Shown here: one piece after another, positions 52,418 to 61,833 of the stretch | How the letters are laid out: every line of letters starts with the position of its first letter | How positions within the stretch are numbered: the stretch's first letter is position 1 | Origin: JALNYB01 sp963676235 | Lineage (GTDB): Archaea > Thermoplasmatota > Thermoplasmata > Methanomassiliicoccales > Methanomethylophilaceae | Direction of reading: 5' to 3' | Length of the DNA stretch: 64,000 nt | Assembly (NCBI GenBank): GCA_963676235.1 | Contig: OY781044.1 | Span: forward strand, 186,001-250,000 | Notes under the pieces: generated by a model | Database searches by the model: none | What the model was told of the DNA's origin: nothing | Seen by the model: only the letters and a program-made list of their open reading frames with translations | Translations under genes and position numbers: made by a program

Positions 52418-53569
52418 TTACTGAATCTCGCTGTCGAACAGATCCGTGTATATTGCAGACATTATCCCGCCAACCAATCCGCATACCATGTCATCGAGGA
52501 ATGGTCCCAACTTACCGATGATACCAGGCTTGTGTCTGTCGAAACGATGGAACTCGAAGATCCCTCTTGTGCCTGAAATATATTGAGCGATCTGCATTCC
52601 GATTATCTCGTCTGCGATCAGATGTATGGGATCTTCAGAGAACATGCCTCTTGGCATGGCACATATGCAATCCTTGATACCCAGATCCTCCAATGCGATA
52701 GCACCCTGGACCAATGACGATATATTGATATCTTCACAAAGGACACTCAATTTCCTATCGAATCTTGAACGCATATCCTTGATATCCCACGCCGGATTCG
52801 GAAGATAGATCTCCATCGCTGCGTTCCACATCTCATCCTTTGTTATTCCGATCTCATCCAATCTGTCAACGAATGTTCCCATCGCAGGAAGATCTCCGCG
52901 TTTCACGAGATTGGAGATGACAGCCGCTTTTACAGACCTTGCCATGGAGATCCCCAACGGGACTCCGGTCCCCGCGTATTCCACTCTATTCTCTCCGATC
53001 GGAGAAACGATGGCGATCGCGTCTGAAGTTGTTCCGGTCTCCTTGTATCCCAGAGTAGCCAGAGCAGAAGTTTTTGCCTCTATCATAGGCATGAAGATGT
53101 TGACCTTTGCAACATCTGTAAGAGGCACGGGAGAGACACCGATGATGTTTATCGTTCCACCTACAAGGATCCTATATCTTTCCTGTGAGAGCTTGAAACG
53201 TTCTTCCCAGTGTTCTAAGAGTTCCCCTGCGATGACCTGATTACTCAGTCCTGCAGTAGCTGCAGCATATGTGATGCAACCTTCATGTTCGGATTCGATT
53301 CCGGTGAACACGTATTTAACTTCAGCCGCGGTCATGAAACCTACAGAATTCATCGGAAGTTCCAGCATATTCCTTACTGTGACTATATCTCCTAATGGAT
53401 CATCTGATCTGTAACCATGAGAAACCTGTGTTATGAATAACGTATCTGTTATTATATGTCCTCCATTCAGGACCGCACTGCTAAGAACCTCCATCTTTTC
53501 TGTAAGATAGATAACAGCTGTAGCCAATCCTCCATGCTCGAATATCTTGGTGTCTCTTACATATTTCAT
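52418..53569 (-). CDS. CbiZ-CobZ fusion: cobinamide amidohydrolase and alpha-ribazole-phosphate phosphatase
   Basis: 383 residues. Residues 1 to about 230 are CbiZ (VLSSAVLNGGH, GGTINIIGVSPVPL, IEAKTSALATLGYKETGTTS). Residues about 240-383 are the PgpA-like domain of archaeal CobZ, with ADEIIGMQIAQYI, FEFHRFDRHKPG and FLDDMVCGLVGGIMSAIY. The first half opens salvaged cobinamides to cobyric acid, and the second dephosphorylates alpha-ribazole phosphate or adenosylcobalamin phosphate. It overlaps cbiB by 4 nt. This CbiZ differs from copies a-c, which carry another C-terminal domain, and is the likely housekeeping enzyme. Confidence 0.87.
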   Translation of the reverse strand: MKYVRDTKIFEHGGLATAVIYLTEKMEVLSSAVLNGGHIITDTLFITQVSHGYRSDDPLGDIVTVRNMLELPMNSVGFMTAAEVKYVFTGIESEHEGCITYAAATAGLSNQVIAGELLEHWEERFKLSQERYRILVGGTINIIGVSPVPLTDVAKVNIFMPMIEAKTSALATLGYKETGTTSDAIAIVSPIGENRVEYAGTGVPLGISMARSVKAAVISNLVKRGDLPAMGTFVDRLDEIGITKDEMWNAAMEIYLPNPAWDIKDMRSRFDRKLSVLCEDINISSLVQGAIALEDLGIKDCICAMPRGMFSEDPIHLIADEIIGMQIAQYISGTRGIFEFHRFDRHKPGIIGKLGPFLDDMVCGLVGGIMSAIYTDLFDSEIQ

Positions 53570-54609
53570 ATTAATCCTCCAAACAGACCACGAATCAGAT
53601 CCTCGGCGAATATTTCGACATGTATCCCTATGAATACGAATAATGGTATTGTGACTATGATCATGAATAGTATCGATGTCAATTCAACAAGATGATAACA
53701 TCTTGTGACGTCATCTATGGTCGGCATGGGACTGCCAGCTCCCATGATGTAGACTCCTTTCTTTTCCATGGATATGCCCAATGCAGCGGCGACGGCTGTC
53801 ATCGGCCATCCGCTGTTAGGACTCGGCGTCATGGCGTGATCCCTTCTTGCCGCCTCGATTATACCCGGATGAGGGGGCATGCGCATCAATTTTGCTGCCA
53901 ACCAGACAAAAACCGGCGATACTCTTGATGTTATGAAACCCAGAACGTCATCGAACTTTGCGGGGAAGAATCCTAAATTACGATATTTGTCGTTTAGATA
54001 CCCCCACATCGCATCCATGAGATTACAGCATCTGAACATTACAGATCCTGTGAGCCCTAGTAATCCAAAATAGAAAGTGGGCGAACAAACGCTGTCGACT
54101 AGATTCTCTGATACGGTCTCACAACATGACGATGCTATGTGCTCTGCATCCATTCCCTTTGTTTTGCGGCTGACGATCATCTGCACTTTTGCGGCCGCTG
54201 CTTCTGTATTTCCTTCGCGAAGGTCCTTCTGAATAGGCATACAGTGTTTTCTGAATGAGAATACGGCAAATGATATCTTGAAGAAGAATCCGCACAATAT
54301 GATCCAGAGTATCTCTCCCCAACATACAGTATAATTTCCGATCTCTGATGTCCAATCTCCGAGCTTGACACGCACTAGCATGCACACTGTAATCGAAATG
54401 AACCAGAATATACAAAATACGAGAAGATACGATAATAATCCCCACAGGTGCGCCCATCCGGAAGCTCTGTTCTTCACGCGTCTGTCAAGCCATCCGAGAA
54501 TATTTCCCATCCATCTCAATGGATGAATTGCATTGGGAACCTCACCTATGAAACGATCTATCAGCAACGCAACAATGACGATAAATATCGCATCGATCCA
54601 AAGTTCCAT
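53566..54609 (-). CDS. cbiB: adenosylcobinamide-phosphate synthase
   Basis: 347-residue membrane protein of the CbiB/CobD family. The N-terminus is ALLIDRFIGEVPNAIHPLRW, and later blocks are ASSCCETVSENLVDSVCSP, FFPAKFDDVLGFITSRVSP and ARRDHAMTPSPNSGWPMTAV. It attaches aminopropanol (phosphate) to adenosylcobyric acid. Only 4 nt separate it from the upstream decarboxylase gene that makes this substrate. Confidence 0.93.
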   Translation of the reverse strand: MELWIDAIFIVIVALLIDRFIGEVPNAIHPLRWMGNILGWLDRRVKNRASGWAHLWGLLSYLLVFCIFWFISITVCMLVRVKLGDWTSEIGNYTVCWGEILWIILCGFFFKISFAVFSFRKHCMPIQKDLREGNTEAAAAKVQMIVSRKTKGMDAEHIASSCCETVSENLVDSVCSPTFYFGLLGLTGSVMFRCCNLMDAMWGYLNDKYRNLGFFPAKFDDVLGFITSRVSPVFVWLAAKLMRMPPHPGIIEAARRDHAMTPSPNSGWPMTAVAAALGISMEKKGVYIMGAGSPMPTIDDVTRCYHLVELTSILFMIIVTIPLFVFIGIHVEIFAEDLIRGLFGGLI

Positions 54610-54613
54610 GATA

Positions 54614-55720
54614 TCACCTTAACGCTTTCATCGAATTCTCGACCGCTTTGATGAACAGATCATTCCTCTCGCGGTCCTTCACACTGAACCTTACATACCA
54701 CTCGAACGGATAACCGAATGATGCGCAATCTCTGACCATGACATTATCTCTGAGCATAAGCTTCTGAAATTCGGCACTTTTTATACATAATGATCTCAGA
54801 GGATCGAAATAAAAGAAAGAATCCGATAATTCTCCGACTGGGAAATCCAAAGCTTTCAGTTCTTTATTCATCACTTTTGATTCATCGAACATTATCCTTG
54901 CCGCTGTGTGGACATAATCCATCCTTTCTCCAATAAGGACGCGAGCGACTGTCTGTTCGATCTGACCTACATTCCAGGTCATCCTAACTTTTTCCATCTC
55001 TGCTATCAGATCTTTATCTCCGAATCCAAAACCGATCCTTATTCCCGGGATCGCGAATGATTTTGTAAGCGAACCCGCAACTATCAGATTCTTGTATTGT
55101 TTTACATATTTGGCACACGAGATCTTATCGTAATCTGCGACCAGTTCCAAAAGAGTCTCATCCAAGAACACTAAGGTATCGTGTTCTTCGCATTCCTTGA
55201 CGATCTTCAAGATTTTATCCCTGGGTTCAACCCGTCCTGTCGGATTATTGGGATTGCATATGTACAAGGCCTTGATGCCCATGTCGATGAACTCGGAGAT
55301 CTTATCGGCATCCAATCTGAAATCTTCATCCTCTGTGAGGTCGTTCCACCAGATATCTGCTCCGACTATCCTGCACTGCTGACCATATTCCGCGAATGAC
55401 GGACGGCTCAAAAGGACCTTGTCACCTGGATTTATGAAAGTATTAGGAAAATTCCTTATGATATCAGAAGAACCTGCTCCGATCGTTATATTCTCCGTAT
55501 CCACGGAGAACGTTCTTGCGATCGTCTCCTTGAGTTTTATACATGAATCGTCCGGATAGTGACCTATCTCGTTTACGGCAGACAGGATTATCTCATCCAG
55601 ATCCGCCGGAGGCCCGAAAGGATTCAAATTATGACTGTAATCCTCTACGCCGTCAAGTTTCCATGCCTGACCGCCGTGAACTGTTTTGGGAAGTCCCCTC
55701 AATGCGTTCCTTGACCTCAT
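54614..55720 (-). CDS. cobD: L-threonine-O-3-phosphate decarboxylase-type aminotransferase fold enzyme
   Basis: 368 residues of the PLP fold-type I, CobD/HisC-like family. Landmarks are VHGGQAWKLDGVEDYSHNLN, TIGAGSSDIIRNF, ICNPNNPTGR, FLDETLLELV and the PLP lysine in GSLTKSFAIPGIRIGFG. The gene context (cbiB next) favours the decarboxylase making aminopropanol phosphate over histidinol-phosphate aminotransferase. The start is uncertain: ATG 55720 (weak GTGA upstream) is used; ATG 55738 is possible. A TTG at 55774 would place the operator inside the gene and is rejected. Confidence 0.85.
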   Translation of the reverse strand: MRSRNALRGLPKTVHGGQAWKLDGVEDYSHNLNPFGPPADLDEIILSAVNEIGHYPDDSCIKLKETIARTFSVDTENITIGAGSSDIIRNFPNTFINPGDKVLLSRPSFAEYGQQCRIVGADIWWNDLTEDEDFRLDADKISEFIDMGIKALYICNPNNPTGRVEPRDKILKIVKECEEHDTLVFLDETLLELVADYDKISCAKYVKQYKNLIVAGSLTKSFAIPGIRIGFGFGDKDLIAEMEKVRMTWNVGQIEQTVARVLIGERMDYVHTAARIMFDESKVMNKELKALDFPVGELSDSFFYFDPLRSLCIKSAEFQKLMLRDNVMVRDCASFGYPFEWYVRFSVKDRERNDLFIKAVENSMKALR

Positions 55721-55743
55721 TTTATTCACTGGGTGCATCGTGG

Positions 55744-55760
55744 TTGGATTATTAATCCTA
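55744..55760. promoter_or_regulatory. 17-bp operator upstream of the cobD-cbiB-cobZ-cobS-cobY operon
   Basis: TTGGATTATTAATCCTA, nine of ten arm bases. It lies directly before the possible start codons of the decarboxylase gene, bringing nucleotide-loop assembly into the same regulon. Confidence 0.62.
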
Positions 55761-55792
55761 TCGCGTGGATACAATTCTATCCATCATTTGCA

Positions 55793-56596
55793 TCAAAGAT
55801 GGTAATCGCCGACATATTTCTTGGGGAGTACGAATAATTCCCCATCCCTGTCGAATCCTACAGAAGCACTGACCTCATAGACATCTTGAATGAGCTGTTC
55901 GGTTATGATCTCCTTGGGATCCCCCATGGATACGATCTCGCCCTTTTTCATGATGATACATTGATTACAATATCTTGCCATAAGCGAGATATCATGCTCT
56001 GCAACAAGGATCGTCATATCTTTCTTGACCATTGCCGTAAGATATTCCATCACATCTAGCTTGTATTTCATATCGAGATGCGCAGTAGGTTCATCCACGA
56101 GCATGAGCCTCGGTTCCTGAACGTATGCCTTTGCGATGAGGACACGCTGCCTCTCTCCGCTTGAAAGCATGTTGAGAGGCCTGTCCTGCAATTGGGTGAC
56201 ACCGAATTTCTTCAGCGCATCTATAACAGAGCTTTCATCAACATCTGTCTCCCACCACATATTCTTGAGGTGAGGATACCTTCCCAACATCACTGTTTCA
56301 TAAACGGTTAGACCGAAACTGTTCTTCAATTCGGCGGGAACGTTGGCTACTTTCTTTGCGATCTCGGATATGGTCAGGGAATGAACTGATTGCCCGTCCA
56401 ACATAACATCTCCTGAGGACATCGGATGCATCTTGTTTATGCATCTCATCATGGATGTCTTTCCGCAACCGTTGGGTCCTATTAGACCTACAAGTTTTCC
56501 TGGTTCTAATTTGAATGATACATCGCGCACTGCATGATACCCGTTCTCGTAATATTTGTTGAGACCTTTCAATTCCAACAAAGGTGTTTCATCCAT
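55793..56596 (-). CDS. BtuD/FepC-type ABC ATPase, system 3
   Basis: 267 residues from the ATG at 56596, which has GGAGG 7 nt before it and overlaps the permease gene by 8 nt. Walker A is IGPNGCGKTS, with an unusual Cys-Gly before the lysine, the signature LSSGERQRV, Walker B LMLVDEP and the H-loop AEHDIS. It is the sister of the system 2 ATPase. Confidence 0.88.
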   Translation of the reverse strand: MDETPLLELKGLNKYYENGYHAVRDVSFKLEPGKLVGLIGPNGCGKTSMMRCINKMHPMSSGDVMLDGQSVHSLTISEIAKKVANVPAELKNSFGLTVYETVMLGRYPHLKNMWWETDVDESSVIDALKKFGVTQLQDRPLNMLSSGERQRVLIAKAYVQEPRLMLVDEPTAHLDMKYKLDVMEYLTAMVKKDMTILVAEHDISLMARYCNQCIIMKKGEIVSMGDPKEIITEQLIQDVYEVSASVGFDRDGELFVLPKKYVGDYHL

Positions 56597-59447
56597 CGTA
56601 CATCCTCCCTTTCTTGATAAGAAGATAAGCAAACAGCGGTATTCCTATGATCGTCGTGATAGCTCCTACAGGCAATTCCTGAGGGATCATGATCATCCTC
56701 GCCAATAGATCTGCGAACAACATGAGTGCTCCTCCCGTTGCTATGGAAGCAGGCAGAACAAGCCTGTGGTCCCCACCCAGGATCATACGGCACATATGAG
56801 GTATGACCAATCCGACGAATCCGATGATACCGACGAATGCCACACACACCGATGTTATAACAGATGCTAGAATGAGCATCCATCTGTTGAATCTCTTTAC
56901 ATTCAGACCCATCTGCCGCGCCTGATCCTCTCCCAAAAGAACAAGATTCAATTCTTTGGCCCAAAGCAATGGAACCAACGACATCAACACAGCAGGAATG
57001 AAAACCAGCCAAACCGTATTCCATCCTATATTGGCAAAACTTCCGTAAAGCCATGATATGGCACTATGCAATTGCGCAGACGACGTGGTTACAAGCATGA
57101 TTGTCTGAACAGACGAGAATGCCAATCCTATTACAACTCCCGCCAACACATAGTTCGTTGACGAACCGCCTGATTTCTCCGCGATCAACATCGTAAGTCC
57201 GAATGCTATCAAACCTCCGAATACCGCAACGATAGGTGTTGCAAAGTTGCTTCCTGCCAATAATCCGAAGAATGTGAAATCAGCTGCGATGACAGCAACT
57301 GCGAACGTGCCTGCTCCCGCGGATACTCCCATTATATATGGATCCACAAGCGGATTCCTGATGATCGCCTGATAAATGCATCCTGCAACAGAAAGACCTA
57401 TTCCCACACCCAGTGCCGCAATGGCTCTCGGAAGACGCGATTCGTATACTATTATCTCATTATAGGAGAGATTCTGCCCGTGTTTTCCTATCGCAGAGAT
57501 AAGCGCTGAAAATGCATCCGAAAGAGATATCGTGCCCGAAGGTCCGAATGCCAAACAGCACATGAATGTGATGAATGTCAATACTACGCCGAATATCAAA
57601 ACGATCAATAAACGACGTTTATTCTGTTTTGTTTTGGATACTCTATCATTATTGAATCCGCTTTTCTTCGACAGATACCCTGCGATATAGGCCATAGGCG
57701 GAATATTTTTCGTCTTTTTTATGTAAACACAATATGCAACAAATGATATTACAAGACATATCAAAATCACTAATATTATCATTGTAACACTGATGCCTCC
57801 AGAACTCGGAGAATTCACAGTGAGTTCTCCGTTTACAGAGTAAAATCCTCCATCTGTTCCCGCATAGATCCAATCATCGATGATAACGACCGGTGACATG
57901 CACCATGCGGCCACATTATCAGGCTGCTGGAACTCTCCGATTATATTTCCATCCATATCGAACTGGTACATATAGCCTGAACTGTTGTACTCTGCAGCAT
58001 AGATTGTATTACCATTGACGAGGACTAATCCTGCTTTTATCGATTCAATGCTAGAATTAGATACCTCATACGAACCGTCAATGAACATTCTTCCTAGAGA
58101 TACCTTCGAAGATGTGAAATAAACTCCTGTGAAGCCATCTGACACCACGGGTAAAAGATATGTGCCTGTACGACCCATATCATCAGTGAATGCAACTTCT
58201 GTTAAGACGCCGTTGGAATATGTGTAGACCGCGATCCCGCCATATACTGTATTCATTCCCTGTCCATCGGAGAATGGAGCGAATATGTATCCATCGACTA
58301 TCACCGGCACAGACACGAGTCCGTATGTCTTCCCTGATTTCTCATATGAATAGACATCTGCTGAAGCTAACATCTCTCCCGTCGAAGAGTTCATGACATA
58401 AAGATATCCGTTCAATGCTCCTGCGTAGACCAAACCGTCTTGAACTGTTACAGATGAATAGTATATGCATCCGTCGACCGCGGTGCTCCAAATAACATTC
58501 AAAGACAGATCCACACAGTAAACATACCCATTACTTGAACCGAAATACAGAACTCCTGAATCATATGTGAGTGTAGAAGGACCGGTAGCATAGGTATTTC
58601 CTATCAGGGTGTGATCGTATGCCTTAGATATTTCAAGCTGTATGACCTCACTGTTGTTCTCTCCGGGACCGTCAAGCGGAATTCTGTAAAGTGTTCCGTT
58701 GGTAGCCGGAAGATAGTAATAATCTCCCACTATCGCACCCGTTGCGGTCTCGTATCCTGCACCTATATCATAAGAGAACGACCAAGACTTGTCGCCCGTG
58801 ATTCTGTCATAACAATATAACGTGGGGCTTGAAGAAGATGACGAATTTCCTCCTCCCGCAACAACATACACCTTATCTGCAACTACAAGAACAGAACCGC
58901 AAACATAACTATCTTTCCCGTACGAATATGAATATGGAGAAATAGCCTTCGAACTCGATGAGGTCTCTGTCGTTTGATGTCCTGATTGTATGGCATCTCC
59001 TCTTGCCATTATCCACGCTGTCGTGTAATCGGGTGTCTCAGAAGGAAGCACTCCAGACGGATAAAATCCTACAGCGATACTTCCACCAGAATAAGATGCG
59101 GTCGCAACAAAGGTCGATGCGATCCATCCATCATCTACCCAAGTATATGTTTTCCATATTGTTGAGATAGAACCTATCATCTTGTTACTGATTCCGTCGA
59201 TTATCAATTCTGACCCGTTTATTGTATAAGTAAGACCTAAAGAACTCAACGCAGATCCTATAACACCTCCTATGGTTGTCTGAGATGTGTCAACAGAAGC
59301 CCAATACGTCTCTCCATTACCCAGGTCTATGAGTACCATATCCGAAGAATCCGATGTACCGTCGGCATTTGAAACTGCAACACCTGCAGCCGTAGATACC
59401 AATACAAGTATCATCACTATTATTACAACCTTATCAATTCCTTTCAT
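56589..59447 (-). CDS. BtuC-type permease fused to an extracytoplasmic DUF4430/beta-propeller-like module, system 3
   Basis: 952 residues, nearly three times a normal BtuC. The ATG at 59447 follows GAGG at 6 nt. After a signal anchor (VVIIVMILVLVSTAAGVAV) come a DUF4430-like region (about 35-155) and a repeated beta-propeller-like domain (about 180-555). Its repeats read VYVVAGGG..LYCYDRITGD, LYFGSSNGYVYCVDLSLNVI, VYAGALNGYLYVMNSSTGE and IYAGTDGGFYSVNG, as in PQQ/WD-type blades. A membrane helix and a charged linker lead into a complete FecCD permease (about 620-952; MQ-type IYQAIIRNPLVDPYIMGVSA, GIIGFVGLVIPHMCRMILGG, PQELPVGA). The propeller may catch or deliver ligand outside the cell. No frameshift is needed to read the whole chain. 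Confidence 0.88.
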   Translation of the reverse strand: MKGIDKVVIIVMILVLVSTAAGVAVSNADGTSDSSDMVLIDLGNGETYWASVDTSQTTIGGVIGSALSSLGLTYTINGSELIIDGISNKMIGSISTIWKTYTWVDDGWIASTFVATASYSGGSIAVGFYPSGVLPSETPDYTTAWIMARGDAIQSGHQTTETSSSSKAISPYSYSYGKDSYVCGSVLVVADKVYVVAGGGNSSSSSSPTLYCYDRITGDKSWSFSYDIGAGYETATGAIVGDYYYLPATNGTLYRIPLDGPGENNSEVIQLEISKAYDHTLIGNTYATGPSTLTYDSGVLYFGSSNGYVYCVDLSLNVIWSTAVDGCIYYSSVTVQDGLVYAGALNGYLYVMNSSTGEMLASADVYSYEKSGKTYGLVSVPVIVDGYIFAPFSDGQGMNTVYGGIAVYTYSNGVLTEVAFTDDMGRTGTYLLPVVSDGFTGVYFTSSKVSLGRMFIDGSYEVSNSSIESIKAGLVLVNGNTIYAAEYNSSGYMYQFDMDGNIIGEFQQPDNVAAWCMSPVVIIDDWIYAGTDGGFYSVNGELTVNSPSSGGISVTMIILVILICLVISFVAYCVYIKKTKNIPPMAYIAGYLSKKSGFNNDRVSKTKQNKRRLLIVLIFGVVLTFITFMCCLAFGPSGTISLSDAFSALISAIGKHGQNLSYNEIIVYESRLPRAIAALGVGIGLSVAGCIYQAIIRNPLVDPYIMGVSAGAGTFAVAVIAADFTFFGLLAGSNFATPIVAVFGGLIAFGLTMLIAEKSGGSSTNYVLAGVVIGLAFSSVQTIMLVTTSSAQLHSAISWLYGSFANIGWNTVWLVFIPAVLMSLVPLLWAKELNLVLLGEDQARQMGLNVKRFNRWMLILASVITSVCVAFVGIIGFVGLVIPHMCRMILGGDHRLVLPASIATGGALMLFADLLARMIMIPQELPVGAITTIIGIPLFAYLLIKKGRMYDG

Positions 59448-59455
59448 CGAATGCC

Positions 59456-60814
59456 TCAATTGAATCCTAAATCTTTCGTATAAGTTAGATAATCGACATA
59501 ATCATCCCCGATATAATGCGGAACAATGATGTCATCAAATGCATCAGAATGCATTATCCTAGCTACTAATTCCGTAAGCTGTGCTACACGAACCGATGGA
59601 CGGGATGCCAAATCCGTAGCTGACTCCGTGAACAGGTAAATGTTGCCATCTTTATATGCATCTGTGCTCTTCCATTCCGAACTTAAAGAATCTAACATCG
59701 CCTGATAACTTTCCTCTGTATCCTTGTAGTCCGAACTCACAATTATGATGTATTCTGGATTGTATTGAACTACAGTCTCGCTGTTGACCATCGCCCATCC
59801 GGATTCTCCTGAATAACTGTTGATACAATATGTGTATGAAAGTATATCAGAAATGTACGTATCCGACCCAGCTACCCATGGTGACTTAGATGCTGACAAA
59901 GACACCATCACAGATGGATATTCTATCTGAAAGTAATTAGAAAGTACATCGTTTATGTCTTGCAATCCGCCTTCCAATTCATCCAGGGTTGCATGTGTCT
60001 TCATATCATATCCCATTGACATTCCGACAATGTATGTATTATCCAATATCGCATCGATACTCTCCCCACCGTATGTCACAACAACATCGATACCTACGGC
60101 CCTTAGCTTCTCGGCCGTTGTCAAATGTCCAGTCTGAGTGGCGATACAAATAACAAGATCGGGATTAGTTTTTATTATCAACTCATAACTTGGATTGGTA
60201 TATCCTCCTACTATGGCGATCTTTCCATTTTCTTGACCTTCTACCACCGCCGAAGGATAATTGCTATATTGATCCGTACCCACTATGAGATTCAAACCCC
60301 CGTCAGCACATATTGTTTCAGTACAAGACGGAGCCAAACTAACCACCCTTGTCGCCTGACCGTAACCATAATAGCAATACCCTGTAGCATCAACCGCTGT
60401 AGTTGGCAATTCACCGTCGATGCATAATCCCCACGCAACCGCTGAATAACCATCGATCTGTATATCGGCAGGATCTCCGGTTATCTTTGTCCACTCCGTA
60501 GAGCCTGTTGTTGTAACATACAACGCCCACGTGGCAACACTTCCCGAAGATGGGAATGAATTGATAGAAATAATAGATGAACCCTCAACGATCAATTCGA
60601 ATCCGCTGTATGAACACGCATACTCCAATGCGGACATAGCATTAGGACAAGAATTGACATCAACAGAAACATATGTTATGTCTCTGTCTCCAAAATCTAT
60701 GATAATCCCATCAGTCGATGCCGATGCCGTAGATGGAACCATGACGAATGCCAGTAAAGCGCCTAATACTACTAAGAAGACAGATATTGCCACTTTGATC
60801 TTGATCTTTTCCAT
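59456..60814 (-). CDS. BtuF/FepB-type binding protein with extra N-terminal domain, system 3
   Basis: 452 residues from the ATG at 60814 (GTGAG upstream); an ATG 18 nt earlier is the alternative. A signal anchor is followed by a domain of about 110 residues resembling DUF4430 (FGDRDITYVSVD, ALEYACSYSGFELIVEG, ATWALYVTTTGSTEWTKI). Then comes the COG0614 binding domain from about residue 155 (RVVSLAPSCTETICADGG, LIVGTDQYSNYP, NPDLVICIATQ, LRAVGIDVVV). The same extra domain type occurs in both flanking genes, so the three products probably meet at the cell surface. Confidence 0.85.
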   Translation of the reverse strand: MEKIKIKVAISVFLVVLGALLAFVMVPSTASASTDGIIIDFGDRDITYVSVDVNSCPNAMSALEYACSYSGFELIVEGSSIISINSFPSSGSVATWALYVTTTGSTEWTKITGDPADIQIDGYSAVAWGLCIDGELPTTAVDATGYCYYGYGQATRVVSLAPSCTETICADGGLNLIVGTDQYSNYPSAVVEGQENGKIAIVGGYTNPSYELIIKTNPDLVICIATQTGHLTTAEKLRAVGIDVVVTYGGESIDAILDNTYIVGMSMGYDMKTHATLDELEGGLQDINDVLSNYFQIEYPSVMVSLSASKSPWVAGSDTYISDILSYTYCINSYSGESGWAMVNSETVVQYNPEYIIIVSSDYKDTEESYQAMLDSLSSEWKSTDAYKDGNIYLFTESATDLASRPSVRVAQLTELVARIMHSDAFDDIIVPHYIGDDYVDYLTYTKDLGFN

Positions 60815-60886
60815 TGGTCTCACAATTTTCATGTTGAATCGATTTAAAAAAAGGTTTAGAAAGAGTTTATTTTGTATTTAACAGAA

Positions 60887-61720
60887 TTACGCGGAATAAA
60901 CTGGTGCTGTGGGCGTTCCTACACCTGTGGCGTACAAAAGACATATCTGTGCATTTTCAGAAGATGTGAGATTTCCCACAATGAATTCAGATGTTTCCCA
61001 GGCAGTTCCATCATCAGATAGAACTTTAGTATTCCAATACGTGTACACACCATCATTGTTGACGGTTCCAAGATCGAAAATCGTCTTTATAGCTTTTCCA
61101 GAACTCCAATCTGCACCTGTGAACTCTATTTTATAATTTGATGTTGCATTGAATAATGCATCATACACTGTGGTTCCCGTTCCATTGACACGCAGATACA
61201 TACCAGACTGAGACTGAATTGTAAACAATACCCCGTTGGTGTTCTTAGTCCATACTTTAGCATCCTGTACACTAGGAATATTATCAGGCAATACAGGATC
61301 AGATGGATAATTATTTGCAACGTAGAACAATGCAATATAATCATGATCTGATGATTTCATTAACGAGAGACCATCCTCGGCATATGTCCACACACCATCA
61401 GAATATGTGTATGTGGCCCAATAATAAGACCAATCTGATTCACTTTCTAGTCCATTGATCCCGTTTATAGAAATACCATAACTCGATTCAGAAGAATCGA
61501 GATCTACAGCACTTTTACCTACCGCATTTTCAAGAGCATCATCCGTCATTTCTCCCGATCCGGAAATCCAGAAATATATTCCATCATTATCTTCTATGAG
61601 GAATGTCACTTTATTTGAATCGTTTTCATTATTTTTTGTGGCATACCAGTAAATTCCTACTGCAGCCACAATTATGATTATGACCGCAACGATCGCGATC
61701 AATTTTTTATCTACAGCCAT
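60887..61720 (-). CDS. membrane-anchored protein with two DUF4430/transcobalamin-C-like domains
   Basis: 277 residues: anchor helix (LIAIVAVIIIIVAAVGIYWY), a Ser/Asn linker and two related domains (about 38-140 and 155-275). Each has a strand-rich start (VTFLIEDNDGIYFWISG; VLFTIQSQSGMYLRVNG), a DALENAV/DALFNAT helix and a tyrosine/tryptophan-rich core (YYWATYTYSDGVWTYAEDGL; YTYWNTKVLSDDGTAW). This pattern recalls the transcobalamin-like C-terminal domain (DUF4430), which in animals covers the bound corrinoid. It is first in the system 3 operon, so capture of a corrinoid or similar ligand is a reasonable guess. Assignment by eye is moderate. Confidence 0.65.
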   Translation of the reverse strand: MAVDKKLIAIVAVIIIIVAAVGIYWYATKNNENDSNKVTFLIEDNDGIYFWISGSGEMTDDALENAVGKSAVDLDSSESSYGISINGINGLESESDWSYYWATYTYSDGVWTYAEDGLSLMKSSDHDYIALFYVANNYPSDPVLPDNIPSVQDAKVWTKNTNGVLFTIQSQSGMYLRVNGTGTTVYDALFNATSNYKIEFTGADWSSGKAIKTIFDLGTVNNDGVYTYWNTKVLSDDGTAWETSEFIVGNLTSSENAQICLLYATGVGTPTAPVYSA

Positions 61721-61745
61721 TTTATCTTCCTAAGGTATAAACCTG

Positions 61746-61762
61746 TTGGACAATATATCCAG
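61746..61762. promoter_or_regulatory. 17-bp operator upstream of system 3 importer operon
   Basis: TTGGACAATATATCCAG, nine of ten arm bases, 25 bp before the ATG at 61720. A TATA-like TTATTATATACG lies about 10-15 bp upstream on the minus strand. Confidence 0.65.
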
Positions 61763-61833
61763 CTAACGTATATAATAATTTTGTGAATTTGTAACAGTTC
61801 TATCTCGATGAAAAAAATTGCTGGCATTGAACG

